This document shows, one piece after another, positions 47,745 to 60,399 of a DNA stretch of 64,000 nucleotides. The DNA lies in the NCBI GenBank assembly GCA_951812925.1, contig OX638369.1, forward strand, positions 51,951,061 to 52,015,060, given 5' to 3'. Under the pieces are notes generated by a model. It was not told the DNA's origin and made no database searches. It worked only from the letters and a program-made list of their open reading frames with translations. This DNA comes from Calliopum simillimum. Its lineage: Eukaryota > Arthropoda > Insecta > Diptera > Lauxaniidae. The position numbers and the translations under genes are program-made. Position 1 is the stretch's first letter, and each line of letters opens with the position of its first letter.

Positions 47745-48320
47745 TTTGAGGTAGGGCAGCAGAAGATAAATTGTGAAGGAACTTTCTGTGTATAATCCAA
47801 TTCCGAGTTCAAAATTGGCCCATCGCCTCTAGATTTTAAGATATTGGAGGTAAGAACCACGAACACCAACATTTTTAAGGTTCGATGTGGACAGCAAAAA
47901 TCTTTTTTTCTTTTGTTTACTTAATTCATCACGTAGTACTACTCCTTCTCTACAAAACAAGCTATTGGAAAGAATCGTTCGATGCTTTCTTTAAAAATTA
48001 TGGTCAATCAAAATTACATCACGAAATCCATAAACTGTTTTGAGTGAATCGTTATAAAGGTTTTCATAATATCACCGACCATAACTTTAGAAGCAAGCAT
48101 CTAACGACACTTTTCAAGAGCCTTTTTGAATAGAAGGAGTAGTACTACGTGATGAATTAAGTAAACAAAGTAAAAAAGATCTTTTCATTCTGCATCGAAC
48201 CACAAAAATAGCCATGTTCGTGTTTTGAACCCAATGTTTCTCAAAATCTAGAGCTGATAGAAAAATTCTGGCCTCGGATACGAATTCTACGAGAAAAGTT
48301 CTTTAGGAATTGACAATCAT
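47745..48320. mobile_element. Foldback of about 575 bp upstream of the secreted-protein gene
   Basis: Arms 47745-47990 and 48080-48320 are inverted copies. TTAATTCATCACGTAGTACT at 47925 returns as its complement at 48140, and AAGGAACTTT at the left faces AAAGTTCTTT at the right. No clear TSD. Confidence 0.7.
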
Positions 48321-48429
48321 TTACGCTACTACAACCACAAACCCACGAAAAAACCTATTTGTAGTAAAAGCAAGTCACGATCCTGGAAGTATTTTTCAAA
48401 AACCGCTCCAAAAAACCTGTTTTTAAGGA

Positions 48430-49210
48430 ATATCTTTTTTTTCCAATAATTTTTTAAGCACACCTTCCCCCTATTTGTCACTCTTCTGGGGTCCCCCCTA
48501 CAAAATCCACATTTTCGAAATTTTGCTGTAACTGTCCTGGGATGACCCCAACATAGATGAAATGTATCACCAGGTTCTATTATTTTTTATTCCCAACATT
48601 TTCATCCGAAAGACCTACCCCCTATCTGTCCCCCTTTTGGGGGCCCACTACAAAAACTCAAAAAATTAGGAAAAATTTCGGAAAATAGTTCAAAGCTCCC
48701 CCGGGTGACCCCTAGAGGGGTAAAATATATGGGCCTATTATTTTTTCCTCCCCAACATTTTCTCTTGACACAGCTACCCCTTATCTGAGACTCTTTTGGG
48801 GGTCCACTTTCAAAATCCTCATTTTTGAAAATTTCTTGCAACTGTCCCGGGATGACCACAATATAGGCTAAATATGCGATTTGGTCCTATTATGTTTTGT
48901 CTCCAACACTTCCCTTTGACACACTTTCCCCCTATAAGCCACATTTTTGGGGGTACCCATACAAAAATGCAAAAAATTGTGAAAAATGTCGAAAAATATT
49001 TCTAAGCTTCCACGAAGTATCCAATAGAAGAGTATTGGATACTCGACATTTTCCCAAGCCCGTAAACTTTATATCTCTAACCCTTCTAACCACATTTTTC
49101 AAAATTTGTTGTATATGGCCCGGGATAACCCCTAGATGGGACAAATGTATCACAAGATGCTATTATTATTCTATCCCCAATATTTTCTCCTCAAGATCCA
49201 ATTTTAATTT
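48430..49210 (+). repeat. Minisatellite of about 155 bp (CCCAACATTTT / CCCCCTATCTG family)
   Basis: Five diverged units with TACCCCCTATCTGTCCCCCT, TTTGGGGGTCCACTTTCAAA and GTCCCGGGATGACCCC. Distant member of the family at 31130-32560. Confidence 0.75.
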
Positions 49211-49380
49211 TCGATTATCTTAAGAACTGCCGCTAAAAAAAAAAAACGTTTTGGTTTTCGGACTCAGCGACCCCAAATTAGTTTAAAAAATATGGGTTGC
49301 AAAATGATACATACAAAATTGAATGATTTGCAATGTAGTGTATTCAATTAAAAAAAAAAAACAAAAAAAAATTTTAAGAA

Positions 49381-49457
49381 TGCCAGATTTGAACCGGTAG
49401 AGCTTTGCGTGATAAATACACACAGTATGATAACGCGCACATTAGCCATCTGCACCA
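49381..49457 (-). repeat. tRNA-like segment
   Basis: The minus strand has GATGGCTAATGTGCGCG (box A-like) and CCGGTTCAAATCTGG (box B, close to consensus). Beyond box B lies a T-rich tract (A-rich on plus) as at the other tRNA-like loci. No full cloverleaf. Confidence 0.55.
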
Positions 49458-49459
49458 TT

Positions 49460-51420
49460 ATAATAATAATAGGGAACTCTATTTGTTTTAAAATGACCTT
49501 CTACCAAATTAATAAAATTTGCCATACTATTCAATAAACTTTTATAGATATACGTAATGTGGTTTATAACTGAATCAGTTATGAATAATTGAAGTATGTT
49601 GGAAACGTAAAAATTATTGAGTCGGAATTATTACCTAGCTTTCTTAAAATGTCTTGTATGATTTCTTGTAGAAGTTAAATCATTTATTTTATTATAAAAA
49701 TCTATATGCTGCTGCTTAATATTTCCTGACCTAACCCACAAAAATACCTAAATCGGTTATTTGCATGCATTTTACAGTCCGTTTCAGGGAACTTTAATAT
49801 AGAGAGAGGAAATATTTTGTGATTTAATCATAAGGACTACACCTATCTGATGCTATTGGCAGAAATGTATTTTACTATATTGCGAAAGAGCGCCATATGT
49901 CTCAAAACAGCGACTTTACACTTTAAAGTAAGAAAATCTCTTAATTCTGATATGATAGAGGAAAACGGACTGCATTTCATTTTGGGTTTCTAGTCATTTA
50001 AGGAACAGAAAGTAAAAGTTTTAAGTTGAAAAAAAAAAACATTTAAGTGTGGTCTGGCGTTAGCAAATCATTCCCAATCCAAATTCTGAATTTTTCTAAT
50101 TGTAGGTAAATTTCTGTTGGTATGTAAAACATTTATCAACATACACATAATTCACCTCAGCACACTTAGACCAACAACATATGCTCCAATTTCAGCGAAG
50201 TTTTCAACTCCAGCCTTCGAACTTCTTCTTTGACTCAAACTCCAGCTGCAGCTGCCACAAGAACATCACAAGCGGCTTTTGTCCACATTGGTCCATTCGT
50301 CATTACGCATTAATAGCGACGCATTAATCATTTGGATGGCAAAAAAATAAATGTTAATTCGGATTACACACCAACGTACACTCTGAACACAAACACACAC
50401 CACAAGAAAATATGCAAACATACATATATCTATTACATTAGATAACACAAAGCGTCATTGTTAACATTACAAGTAAAATATGTAATAAAATAAAAATTAA
50501 ATTTGTAGTCCAGTGTCAACTACACGTATGCAATGTATTAATGTTGAAGCAACACAACTACCACCACCACCGCTAATACAATTGCCACCGGAAATTGGGG
50601 CTGAATGCCTGTAATGAGCGCCAATTTAGTCAACGTCACCCCGCGTCATCCCTCGCATCGTCGTCAGTGATGAATGCGCCAGCTGCTTTAATGCTAAACG
50701 ACCATTACAAATACACGCACACCTACACATATGCATGTATGCACAAAGGCCACTGTGTGTATATGCCTTTGCACTTTGGTCCTTTTTTCTGTGCCGGGTC
50801 CTTTCACCGTTGTTGCCTTTAAGTTTGCGCCATTTATTTGAGAAAATAACTTTAATTTGCGCCAGTTAACAAAGACATTCACGCTAATCTTGCCTTTGAA
50901 ATTCACACAATGAGACATATGAACATGCACACATACACATATGTGCTCCTATTTATTCATTCATTATGTTGGTTTCTGTTGTATGTAGTAGCTTTTGTTG
51001 TTGTTGTATATTGTCGTTTTCGCTTTGAATTATGTTGCCAACATTTTCTGAAGGTTATTAACTAAATTGCACAGATTAAGAGTTTCAGCGCAATCCTTGC
51101 TGTATAGCACTCTGACGTGTACTTCTACTACTACTACTACCGACTACTATTACTCGTACTCCTTTAAAATACGATTTTGCTGCTTATGGTTGCTACACTT
51201 GGAGAAAAAAGCTGCAATTTAAAGTTTCAGTCATCAAGGATTTTCTCATTGATGCTGTTATAATTATCGAACAATACTAGTCCCAGTTAAACCATTTTGA
51301 ATTAATATTGATCAACTTCCATATCATATAGATCTGTGCTAAAACTAGGCGAACTCAATCAAGCGGGATGGCAAAAACGTTGCAGTGAAGGGTATTTAAT
51401 TTTGAACGCTCTTCCTAGTT
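49460..51420. other. Mostly unique intergenic DNA
   Basis: No supported gene. The 50100-51170 part is GC-richer, with interrupted CACAC/TACACATATG simple sequence (50710-50940) and a CTACTACTACTACTAC run (51126). Confidence 0.4.
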
Positions 51421-51469
51421 ATTGTGTTTATGCTTCGCGCTAGAACAATAAAACACGACCGTTTGATTA

Positions 51470-53216
51470 CACTAGTTTACAGCCAAAATTCCCAGCGAAT
51501 GCCGTTACTCATTTTATATGGAAAATGGGCTGCTGATTCCGAAAATCGCATTTTTTTTTTTTTATTTCGTGTCGTTTTCGAGATATCGGTCATTTTCGGT
51601 TTTTGGACCAAAAAAAAAAGATAGTTCCATTAAAATACAAATATCTCAAGAACCAATGTTTGTATTTAAACAAATAATATGTCATATTAAAGGTAATTAA
51701 ATTACCTACAAAAGATATCCACATCACTTTTTGGTTGGTTCGTTAGTTTCGGTGAAATAAATTGATTTCTAAAAAAAAAAATTTTTTTTTTCGAAAAAAT
51801 TAAGAAAAAATCAAATTCAACTTCAAATTTATACAAGAAGACATAACTTTTTTATAATATTTTTTTTTTGTATCATAGACTATATATTTGTGAAGAAAAT
51901 AAGATATCATTTAAGAAAATCGATGGAAAAATGCAAAAGTTGTATACAATTCATTGATAAGTTACCAAAATGCGTTTTTCCCTATTTTTCCGTTTTTTTG
52001 TAATAAACCGTTCGAAAATTTGAAACTTTTTGTAAAAGAAATTAGAAAATCCAAAAATTCTTAAAGAAGGCATTAAAAGGAAATACCCGTGCCTCGCCGT
52101 TTTTCTCTAGCACGTCAGATTTTTTTTTAATCGATTTTTGAAGTTTTTTAATCCACTGTACATGAAAAAACAGAAATAACGCATTCTTGTGTTAAATCGA
52201 TGAATTTAACTATATGATCCTTACATCTGAGGTGTATTATGCGTTCAGTAAACTTATGCAGGATACTGCGAGGAATATTTTTGTAGAAAATTTTAACCCT
52301 CTAAAACCCTTACATGTGGGTCATTTTGACCCCCACATGAAGGTCATTTTGACCTACATGTGGGGGATTGAGAGGGTTAAAATTGTCTACAAAAATATTC
52401 CGCGTAGTATCCTGCATAAGTTTGCTGAAGACATGATACACCTCAGATGTAAGGATCATATAGTTAAATTCATCGATTTAACACAAGAATGCGTTATTTC
52501 TGCTTTTTCTTGTACAGTGGATTAAAAAACTTCAAAAATCGATTAAAAAAAAATCTGACGTGCTAGAGAAAAACGGCGAGGCCCGGGTATTTCCTTTTAA
52601 TGCCTTCTTTAAGAATTTTTTGGATTTTCTAATTTCTTTTACAAAAAGTTTAAAATTTTTGAACAGTTTATTACAAAAAAACGGAAAAATAGGGAAAAAC
52701 GCATTTTGGTAACTTATCAATGAATTGTATACAACTTTTGCATTTTTCCAACGATTTTCTTAAATAGTATTTTATTTGCCTAACAAATTTATAGACTATG
52801 ATATAAAAATACAAAATGATTTTTAAAATTTTTTTTTCTTGTAAAAATATGCAGTTGATTTAGACATTTTTGTAATTTTTTCGGAAAAATATACTCTTTT
52901 TTTCAGAAATCAATTTATTTCATCGAAACTAACGAACCAACCAAAAAGTAATGTGGATATCATTTGTAGGTAATTTAATTACCTTTAATATGGCATATTA
53001 TTTGTTTGAATATAAACATTGGTTCTTGAGATATTTGTATTTAAGTGGAACTATCTTTTTTTTTCGGTCCAAAAACCGAAAATGACCGATATCTCGAAAA
53101 CGACACGAAATAAAAAAAAAAAATGCTATTTTTGGAATCAGCAGCCCATTTTCCATATAAAATGAGTAACGGCATTCGCTGGGAAAAAAAATTTTAATCA
53201 TTTGTAAACTAGTGTT
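51470..53216. mobile_element. Intact CACTA-like foldback element, 1.75 kb, TTA TSD
   Basis: Starts CACTAGTTTACAGCC and ends with TTTGTAAACTAGTG; flanked by TTA (51467-51469, 53217-53219). Arms of about 870 bp meet near 52345 at a palindrome of CATGTGGGTCATTTTGACC. CACTA ends with 2-3 bp duplications are the hallmark of the EnSpm/CACTA group, but no transposase is present, so this is a suggestion. Relatives lie at 250-570, 22640-23039 and 30849-33367. Confidence 0.8.
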
Positions 53217-53219
53217 ATG

Positions 53220-53986
53220 AGTTCTTTATTCTTAAATTCACTAACTAGAACTGACTTAATGATAACAATGCTCTTACTAACTAGCTTAGACATAACTATG
53301 TATTTCTTATATTAGAGATGGTATAATATATTCGAATTATATATATAATACAAGTTACGTTATGGAATGTTTTTCAAAAATCTTTTCTTCCATAGTTTTT
53401 CATGGTTAAATTGCCTCTAATAGGTAGCTTTCAGAGTTAGAATTTGCGCTAATTTTGATGTCTGTGAATTCAAATTTATACAAAGTTAATATCGTAAAAA
53501 AGGTTCATTAAAATAAAATATTAGTTTGATTGTTATAAAGTTCAAATTGATTTGGAAAAGGTTTATTTGATTTGGTAAAAGTTTAACTTGGAGTGCAAAA
53601 CCTGTATGATAATGATGAAGGACAATAAAAAGAGTCTTTTCAAATCCTACAACTCCAAAAAGTCTAATAACAACACCCCTGTGTCAATTTTAAAAAAGTC
53701 CAAAAACTACACCATACCGCATTTCTTATTTAAGATTTTATACCAAGGAGACATTTTTTCTTAGTGAACACCTCCATTTTATTGTTTGATGTTGCAACAT
53801 TTTCCTTACTGCATTTACTGTACACACATTATTTTCATAAGCAGCAGCAGCAGAAAGGAGCAACATTTCTAAATGTGCGTCGGAGCGTATGTCCGTATGT
53901 ATGTTTACTTTCATTTAAGCAGACTTGCTCATATAGAGTAAAAACTTAAAAATTTGGTACGCGCATAACAAGTGTTGGCCCGCTTT
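53220..53986. other. Intergenic DNA
   Basis: No gene or repeat recognised; one GCAGCAGCAGCAG run at 53842. Confidence 0.4.
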
Positions 53987-53992
53987 ATGTAT

Positions 53993-55276
53993 GCACTAGC
54001 TGTATTACCCGGCGTTGCTTGGGTATTGAAAAAAAAAAAAAAAAAAATCACTACAAAGCTAGGAACTAAAACTATTTTTTAAAATATTGTGCCACAAACA
54101 GATGCTGCAATATATTTATTTTATTTATTTCCATAAAATTATCACATCTAACATATCGGTAAAAGTCCAAATGTATAAAAAAATATTGAAATAAATTGAA
54201 GAAATCGGTTAAAGTCGAAAAATTTCGGAAAACTGCTAAAATTTCGGTAAAAGTCCAAATATATCGAAGAAATCGGTAAAAATCAAAGTGTGTCTAAAAA
54301 CATCCAAAATATCGGTAAAGGTTAAAAAGTATCGAAATAAAGTTAAAGTCGAAAAATATCTAAAAGATCAGTAGAAGTCCAAAAGTTTTGAAAAATATTG
54401 AAATACATCGAAGAAATCGATAAAAGTCCAAGTGTATCGAAAAACATCTGAAATATCAGTAAAGATCCGATTTTTCTTGTGAAAGTTCAAAAGTATCAAA
54501 AATAACGAAAAATATTGATATACATTAAAGAAACCGTTAAAAGACGATAAAAATGTGTCCAAAATCATCCAAAGTATCGGTAAAGGTCCAAAAGTATCGA
54601 AATACATCGAAGAAATCTGTAAAAATCTAAATGTATCGAAAAACACCTAATATATGTGCAAAAGCCAAAAAGTATTCGAAGAAGACCTTAAATATCGGCG
54701 AAAGCCAAAAAGTATCGAAAATCATCTAAAATCACTCTCAGTTTTGCTCTCATCAACATAACATCTTTTTTCAAGAATAAAAACAATAAATGAAGGAGAC
54801 GGGAGAGGCAACAACAACATATAACTCATGAAGCAGCATAAGCAATAGCGACGCGAGTGCAATCGGTCATTTTTATGCAAGCATTGAATTTTGTTTTTTT
54901 CAACAACTTCATACTAAAAAAAAAGATTAATCTTTTAAAAATCAAAAAAAAAAAAAAACTATGCAATTTAGTTCCTTCCCAGTGTGCCAGGCGGTTCATA
55001 ACTTCGCTTTTTTACCCGTTACGGATCCGTTACTGATCCGTTTGCGGGAGAAATTCCAAAAAAAAAAACGATTCGCTTTTTTTTTGGGAATCTCTCCCGC
55101 CAACGGATCAGTAACGGATCCGTAACGGATAAAAAAGCGAAGATTTGAACCGTCTGGCACACTGGGTTAGCATATGTAGAATGTGCTAAAAAAAATTATT
55201 AAAATCGGTTAGGTATATTTTGCAAAACACCGTTACATCGGGTTTTCATATAAGCAATTTTATATAAATAGTATAG
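53993..55276 (+). mobile_element. ACTAGCTGT...TAGTATAG family, copy 2
   Basis: Starts ACTAGCTGTATTACCCGGC and ends TTATATAAATAGTATAG. ATGTAT flanks both sides (53987-53992, 55277-55282). The interior parallels copy 1: GTGCCACAAACAGATGCT, the ATCGGTAAAAGTCC minisatellite (54150-54730), then CAATAAATGAAGGAGACGG and TTTTTATGCAAGCATTGA. It lacks the microsatellite block and the nested foldback of copy 1, but carries its own nested hairpin (54978-55166). Confidence 0.75.
54978..55166. mobile_element. 189-bp near-perfect hairpin MITE
   Basis: CCCAGTGTGCCAGGCGGTTC at the left, its complement at the right; the two halves pair almost throughout, including GGATCCGTTACTGATCCG. Nested in the larger element and absent from copy 1. 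Confidence 0.8.
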
Positions 55277-55559
55277 ATGTATTCTCCTGCAGCTCCTGGG
55301 AGGAACATGTGACCAAAATGAATCGTCTCTATTTGTCACAATCCTTTGTGATGACTTTTATCCGGTGCTGGGCAAAATTCCCTCTTATTTTTTGTTGTCA
55401 CATTTTATCCTGTACGAAAAGATACGCAAAAAGTCCTCTCTTTGATACGAAACTGCCCTAGGCAGCGTTTTGCCCACCACCGCTTGCCGACTTGCGCATC
55501 TTGATCTCGTTTGCCCGCTATATAAAATATAAATAAAAAATCATTTTAAATCCTCCAAA

Positions 55560-56895
55560 TATCTTCTCTTCTTATACGAGATAAAATTGTATGTACTTAT
55601 GTATGTTTGGAACGGGCAAAACTTTTTCTCGAAAACGGCTGCAGCGATTTTAATGAAACTTCGGAAAATGTTAGATATTAGCATACAATGAAAAATGAGC
55701 TAGCTTTGAACTTTGGAAATGCTCACCAGGGGGCGTGGCATCGCATTAAATTTTAAATTTGATATGGTCATAACTCGCAAACCATACAAGGTATTTAAAT
55801 AAAATTTGGTGAGCGGGTACGGCTTAGTAATACCTTGTAACAGACAAAAAGTGGGCGGGATCGAATAAGTGCCACGCCCACTATTTGACCCTTGAAAATT
55901 TTGATTCAATATTACTCGAAAACGACTCCAACAATTTTGATGAAAATTTGGGAGCTGTTACGTCTGCCAACAAGTGTTAATATGTGATATGCCGTTATAT
56001 TATGAAAACTCGTTGAAGAGCGTGGCACCGCCCACAAAAATATAGTGCGCTACAAAAAGAAAACTACTAAAGCAATCTTTCTGAATTTTACTGTAGGGAG
56101 TCTACTTGCTATTAGGCACCTACGACCTGAAAGTAGGTAAAATATCGAAAGTGCACGTGGAACCTCCCATACAAGTAAAACACATTAAATGCTATTTCTC
56201 GCAAACGGTACAACAAATTTTGATGAAATTTGATATGCTGGTCTGGATCAAGAGTATCTAGAGCATAACAAAAAAGAAGGCTATGCCCCGCCCATTTTTT
56301 ATCAAAATAAAAATTTTGGTTAAAAATTCATGCACAAAAAAAAAATGGATTGAACTGTTTAATTCTTATATGCAGTCTTATGTACTTTTTGACGCTGAAT
56401 CCGTCTTCATCAGAAGAACTGTCATTATACTTGCAGGATTTTGAAATATCCTTGCTTGAAGTTGAAGAAAACGCTGTGTTCAGTCTTACAGCGTAGCTAC
56501 AAGAAAAGGTAAAAATAGCATCGAATAGTTACACTCTTCCTTATCCAAATTTTTCTAATAGGGTTCTTATTTTCCGAGTTATGATCCTTTGAAGATAAGA
56601 TATTTCAGCCGCCTTACAAAATATGAAATATTTTGGGTGCGTGACATATCCCATTTATTTATTTAAGGGCATTCTATTTCACCATAAAAAATTTTAGTTT
56701 TTGATATTTTTCTGTACCATTCGATGCTTTCCGAGTTTTTTCTTATTATTATTCTCATCGGCTTACTTATCATATTGAAAGCATGGCCGTTAGAATTGAA
56801 AAGATACAAGTTTCATAACAAAAAATAGCTATGAATAAAAACATCGACTAAAATAATAAGATTAGATTGTTGACCGAGCAGGGATCGGTCTCCAG
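55560..56895 (+). repeat. Dispersed repeat ending in a GACCGA-type hairpin (longer copy)
   Basis: Successive stretches with GGGGCGTGGCATCGC, GTGCCACGCCCAC, GCGTGGCACCGCCCAC and CTCGAAAACG motifs, closing with GACCGAGCAGGGATCGGTC and CTCCAG. The last 880 bases match 1-240. No long ORF. Confidence 0.6.
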
Positions 56896-57660
56896 GTACT
56901 TCAAAATTATTTAAAACAAAAACAACAACCACAAATTATTTTTGAATATTTTGTGAGGGTTTTTTTTTTTTTTTTGTTTTGGGCAAACCTTATTATTTCT
57001 TACGCACTGGCCCGCGAACTCAGATCATTACCATTCGTTGGCCCACGTAGATTGCCCTCTTGCGCATATCTGATTTACAGGGTGTATGCGGGTGTTTGCA
57101 CCATTACCTATATGTATGTTTAGGTATTAAATCCTTTATTGTAATCGAAGTTGCTGCTTTTGCTCATTTTGAAAATTTCTTTATTACTACAACGTTGTCG
57201 TTGCCGTTGCACTTTGCAATAAAAAACACTTGACTTTGCAATTCTCACAGACTTTTACCCATACATAAACACACATGCGTTGAAAATCGCAGTGAAAAAT
57301 GGCAACACTTTTTCAAGTGCAAAGGAGCATTTATTTATAATTGCATTTTACTGTAATTATTTTAAAGTAGATAAATTAAGATATTGAAATGAAATATGGT
57401 AGTAAGTTATAAGTTATAGAAAAATAATTAAATGAATTTTTTTTTATTTCGAAAGTTGAATAAGTTCATAAAGTTCCATAATAATTGGTTATTTTACCAT
57501 TATTATCTTTTAACTTACGATCATTATTTCTAAATTTTAAAGTGGGCTTTACGTGTAAACAAAAGCCCAATTTTATTTATTTCTGACAAAATGTCAGCCA
57601 ATTGCTTAAAAACAACCATACAAATAATAAAGATAATTAGAATTACGTAAGCAGATAAAA
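56896..57660. other. Intergenic DNA
   Basis: No supported gene. 57000-57120 is GC-richer but shows no convincing frame. Confidence 0.35.
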
Positions 57661-57814
57661 TGAAACCAAAATCCACAGTCAAAGACCAGATTCAGAATCG
57701 CTGAAATGGTATTATCTTTTGTCCCAACGTTCGTGCAGAGATGTTTGTTTAGTTGTTGGTGTTTTCATTACACAGGCCCACAAAAAAATAAAGTACCATG
57801 CGCGAAAGATCAGA

Positions 57815-58700
57815 CCATCTGAACTTTATGTTTTCGGGGTCGCTGAATGCGAATATGGTGCCAGAATAGCGAAGTTGGTTCGCATTTTTTCAGAAATCAG
57901 CAATAATGCTAAAAATTAGAGATTTTTCCTGGTTTCTGAAAAAAACGCGAACCGACTTCGCTAATCTGACACTATATTCGGGTTCAGCGAACCCGAAAAT
58001 ATAAAGTTCCGGTGGTTTCGACTCGAGATGGTGTCAGGAGGTCATTTTATTCAAAAATTTTGGGAAAAACTGAAATTTCCGATAATATACGGGGGAGCAC
58101 ATATTTCAGAAATAGTAGACACGTTACGAGGCACATTTCCAAATATTCTGGAGTAAAATTCAGAAAACTCATATGTGGGTCATGGCGACAGAATGGGTTA
58201 AAAAGTCTAAATCGCTCAGTACGCCTACATAACATGTCCGAAAATTCTGAAAAATTCAAGCAAATTCCTTGACAATATATAAACCGACTTTGTTTCTGTG
58301 GGTTTTTGATTTAAGCCCTCCATGCCGAGTAAAAAACAAAAAACGCTAAGTTTTGGGTAAAAAACGTGTTTTTTGCTCGACATGGGGGCTTAAATTAAAA
58401 AAATATCATGAACAAACTCGTTTTATTTTTTATCAAGGGACTTGTCTGAATTTCTTCAGAGTTTTAGGACCTGTTAAGTGGCCGTAATGAGCAATTTAGA
58501 TTTTTAACCCATTCTGACCCCACGACCCACATACGATTTTTCTGAGTTTTACTCCAGAATAATTGGAAATGTTCCCCGTAACATATCTACTACTTCTGGA
58601 ATTTGTGGTCTCCCGTATATTATCGGAAATCTCGATTTTTCCTAAAATTTTTAGATAATACGACCTCGTGACACTCTCTTGGGTCGAAGTTTTTTTGTTC
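57815..58700. repeat. Cluster of two adjacent inverted repeats
   Basis: The first hairpin pairs about 57820-57905 with 57925-58015 (GTTTTCGGGGTCGCTGAATG against CATTCAGCGA-type complement). The second pairs about 58020-58300 with 58400-58690 around a GTAAAAAACGTGTTTTTTGC centre. No TSD found. Confidence 0.65.
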
Positions 58701-58719
58701 ACCTATTGGGAATTAAATT

Positions 58720-59390
58720 TTATTCGTCTAGGAATAAATTCCAGCACATTTGATTATTGAACATAAAACAAAGAAATTCTTAAAATCTGGGTCATATAAG
58801 AGGAGATTATTTTCGGATATGCCCACATGCTAAAATAGTGAAATCAAAAAAAAAAAAAAAAAAATTTTTAATTCTTGAGTTCTTTTATTCTTTTTAGGTT
58901 CAGAGATATTTAAAGGTATAGCAAAATATAAAAAAAGGAGATAAAGTTTCCTTTAAAATGCTTTATTAAAAATTTTCTTATGCTAAAAATTGATCGAAAT
59001 ATGGCCACTCGGAAAACTCATTTATGCGGTCGAAAAAACTTAGAATTCTTTAGGAAATACGTATTATTTTTTTCAGAATTTTTGGGGATATTTTACAGTT
59101 TTAAAAAATTTGCTCAAAAAAATTAAAAACTTCCAAAAAATTCACACATATTTCTGGGTTGATTCTAAGCATTTTTTGGTTAATACACTTTTTTTGTAAG
59201 AAGTTTTTGTTTTACAGTTTTTCCGGTAAATTTTTAACCTAGGAAATTAAGCATTTTAAAGATAATTTTGTCTACTTTTTTTATATTTCGATATTGGTTT
59301 ATCTTTTTCTTACCCTAAAAAAGTTATAGGCAGAAGACTAAAAAAACAAAAGAATTCGAAATTTTTGCTAAATTATTAACATGCCCATAA
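58720..59390. other. AT-rich intergenic DNA
   Basis: No feature recognised beyond A and T homopolymers. Confidence 0.4.
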
Positions 59391-60376
59391 AACCTTTAAT
59401 ACTTAAGCAAATGGTTTGAGTTTTTCATTGTTCATTCTCTATTTATTGAGCTATTAGATGATATTAATTTGAGTGTGGAAATTTACCACACAAATTTTTT
59501 TTTGATAAAAAATCTCACGAAACTCGATTTTTTCGAATATTTGACATTGTAAGAAAATACACTTGTTGTTGAATTTTTTGGATTTAGTCAGAAGAGCGTT
59601 GATTTTTTTACAAGTTTAAGATTGATTGGAATATTTTTAGCAAATATATCAATAATTCATTTTGTTATATTTGTCCATTTAGCACAAATCTTTGCCAAAA
59701 CTATCAAAAGGTTTTTTGTATTGCCAACATTTTTTTTGGAAGCGACCAAAAAAAAAAAAAAAATTGGAAAATAATGTTTGTCTGCTAATTTTATGGCATG
59801 TTACTTTTATGATGCAAATGGATTACATTCAAGAGAAAGAAGGCTGACCCGACACTTTGAAACTAAATTTCTTCTTCGTTGACATGGAAACGCCCCAGAA
59901 CCGAATTACACTTTTCCATCAAACAAAACATCTCGAACAAATCATAAGCAAATGGTCACTTTAACAACATTTTTTGATATTAAAATGCTCTATGCAATCA
60001 ATAGGTACCAACCCAACCAAAAAATTTGGGACAGTACCAAAAAAAAAAATGTTGGTAATACACTAAAAAACCTTATGTAGTTTTGGCCAAGATTTGTGCT
60101 AGAAGCACAAATATAATAAAATGGATTATTGATATATTTGCTAAAAATATTCCAATCAATCTTAAACTTGTAAAAAATTCAACGCCCTTCTGACTAAACC
60201 AAAAATATTAAACAACAAGTGTATTTTCTTCAAAAGTCAAATTTCAAAAAAATCGAGATTCGTGAGGTTTTTTATCAAAAATAAATTTCCACACTCAAGT
60301 TAATATCATCTAATAGCTTAATAAGTAGAGAATAAACTCGGAAAAATTCAAACCATTTGCTTAAGTATTAACGGTT
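59391..60376. mobile_element. Foldback element of about 986 bp
   Basis: Ends AACCTTTAATACTTAAGCAA and its near complement; arms of about 350 bp (59391-59740, 60030-60376) with GTTGAATTTTTTGGATTTAG at the left mirrored at 60190. Central spacer of about 290 bp. TSD unclear. Confidence 0.75.
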
Positions 60377-60399
60377 AACAGACCAGTTTCAAACATGCA

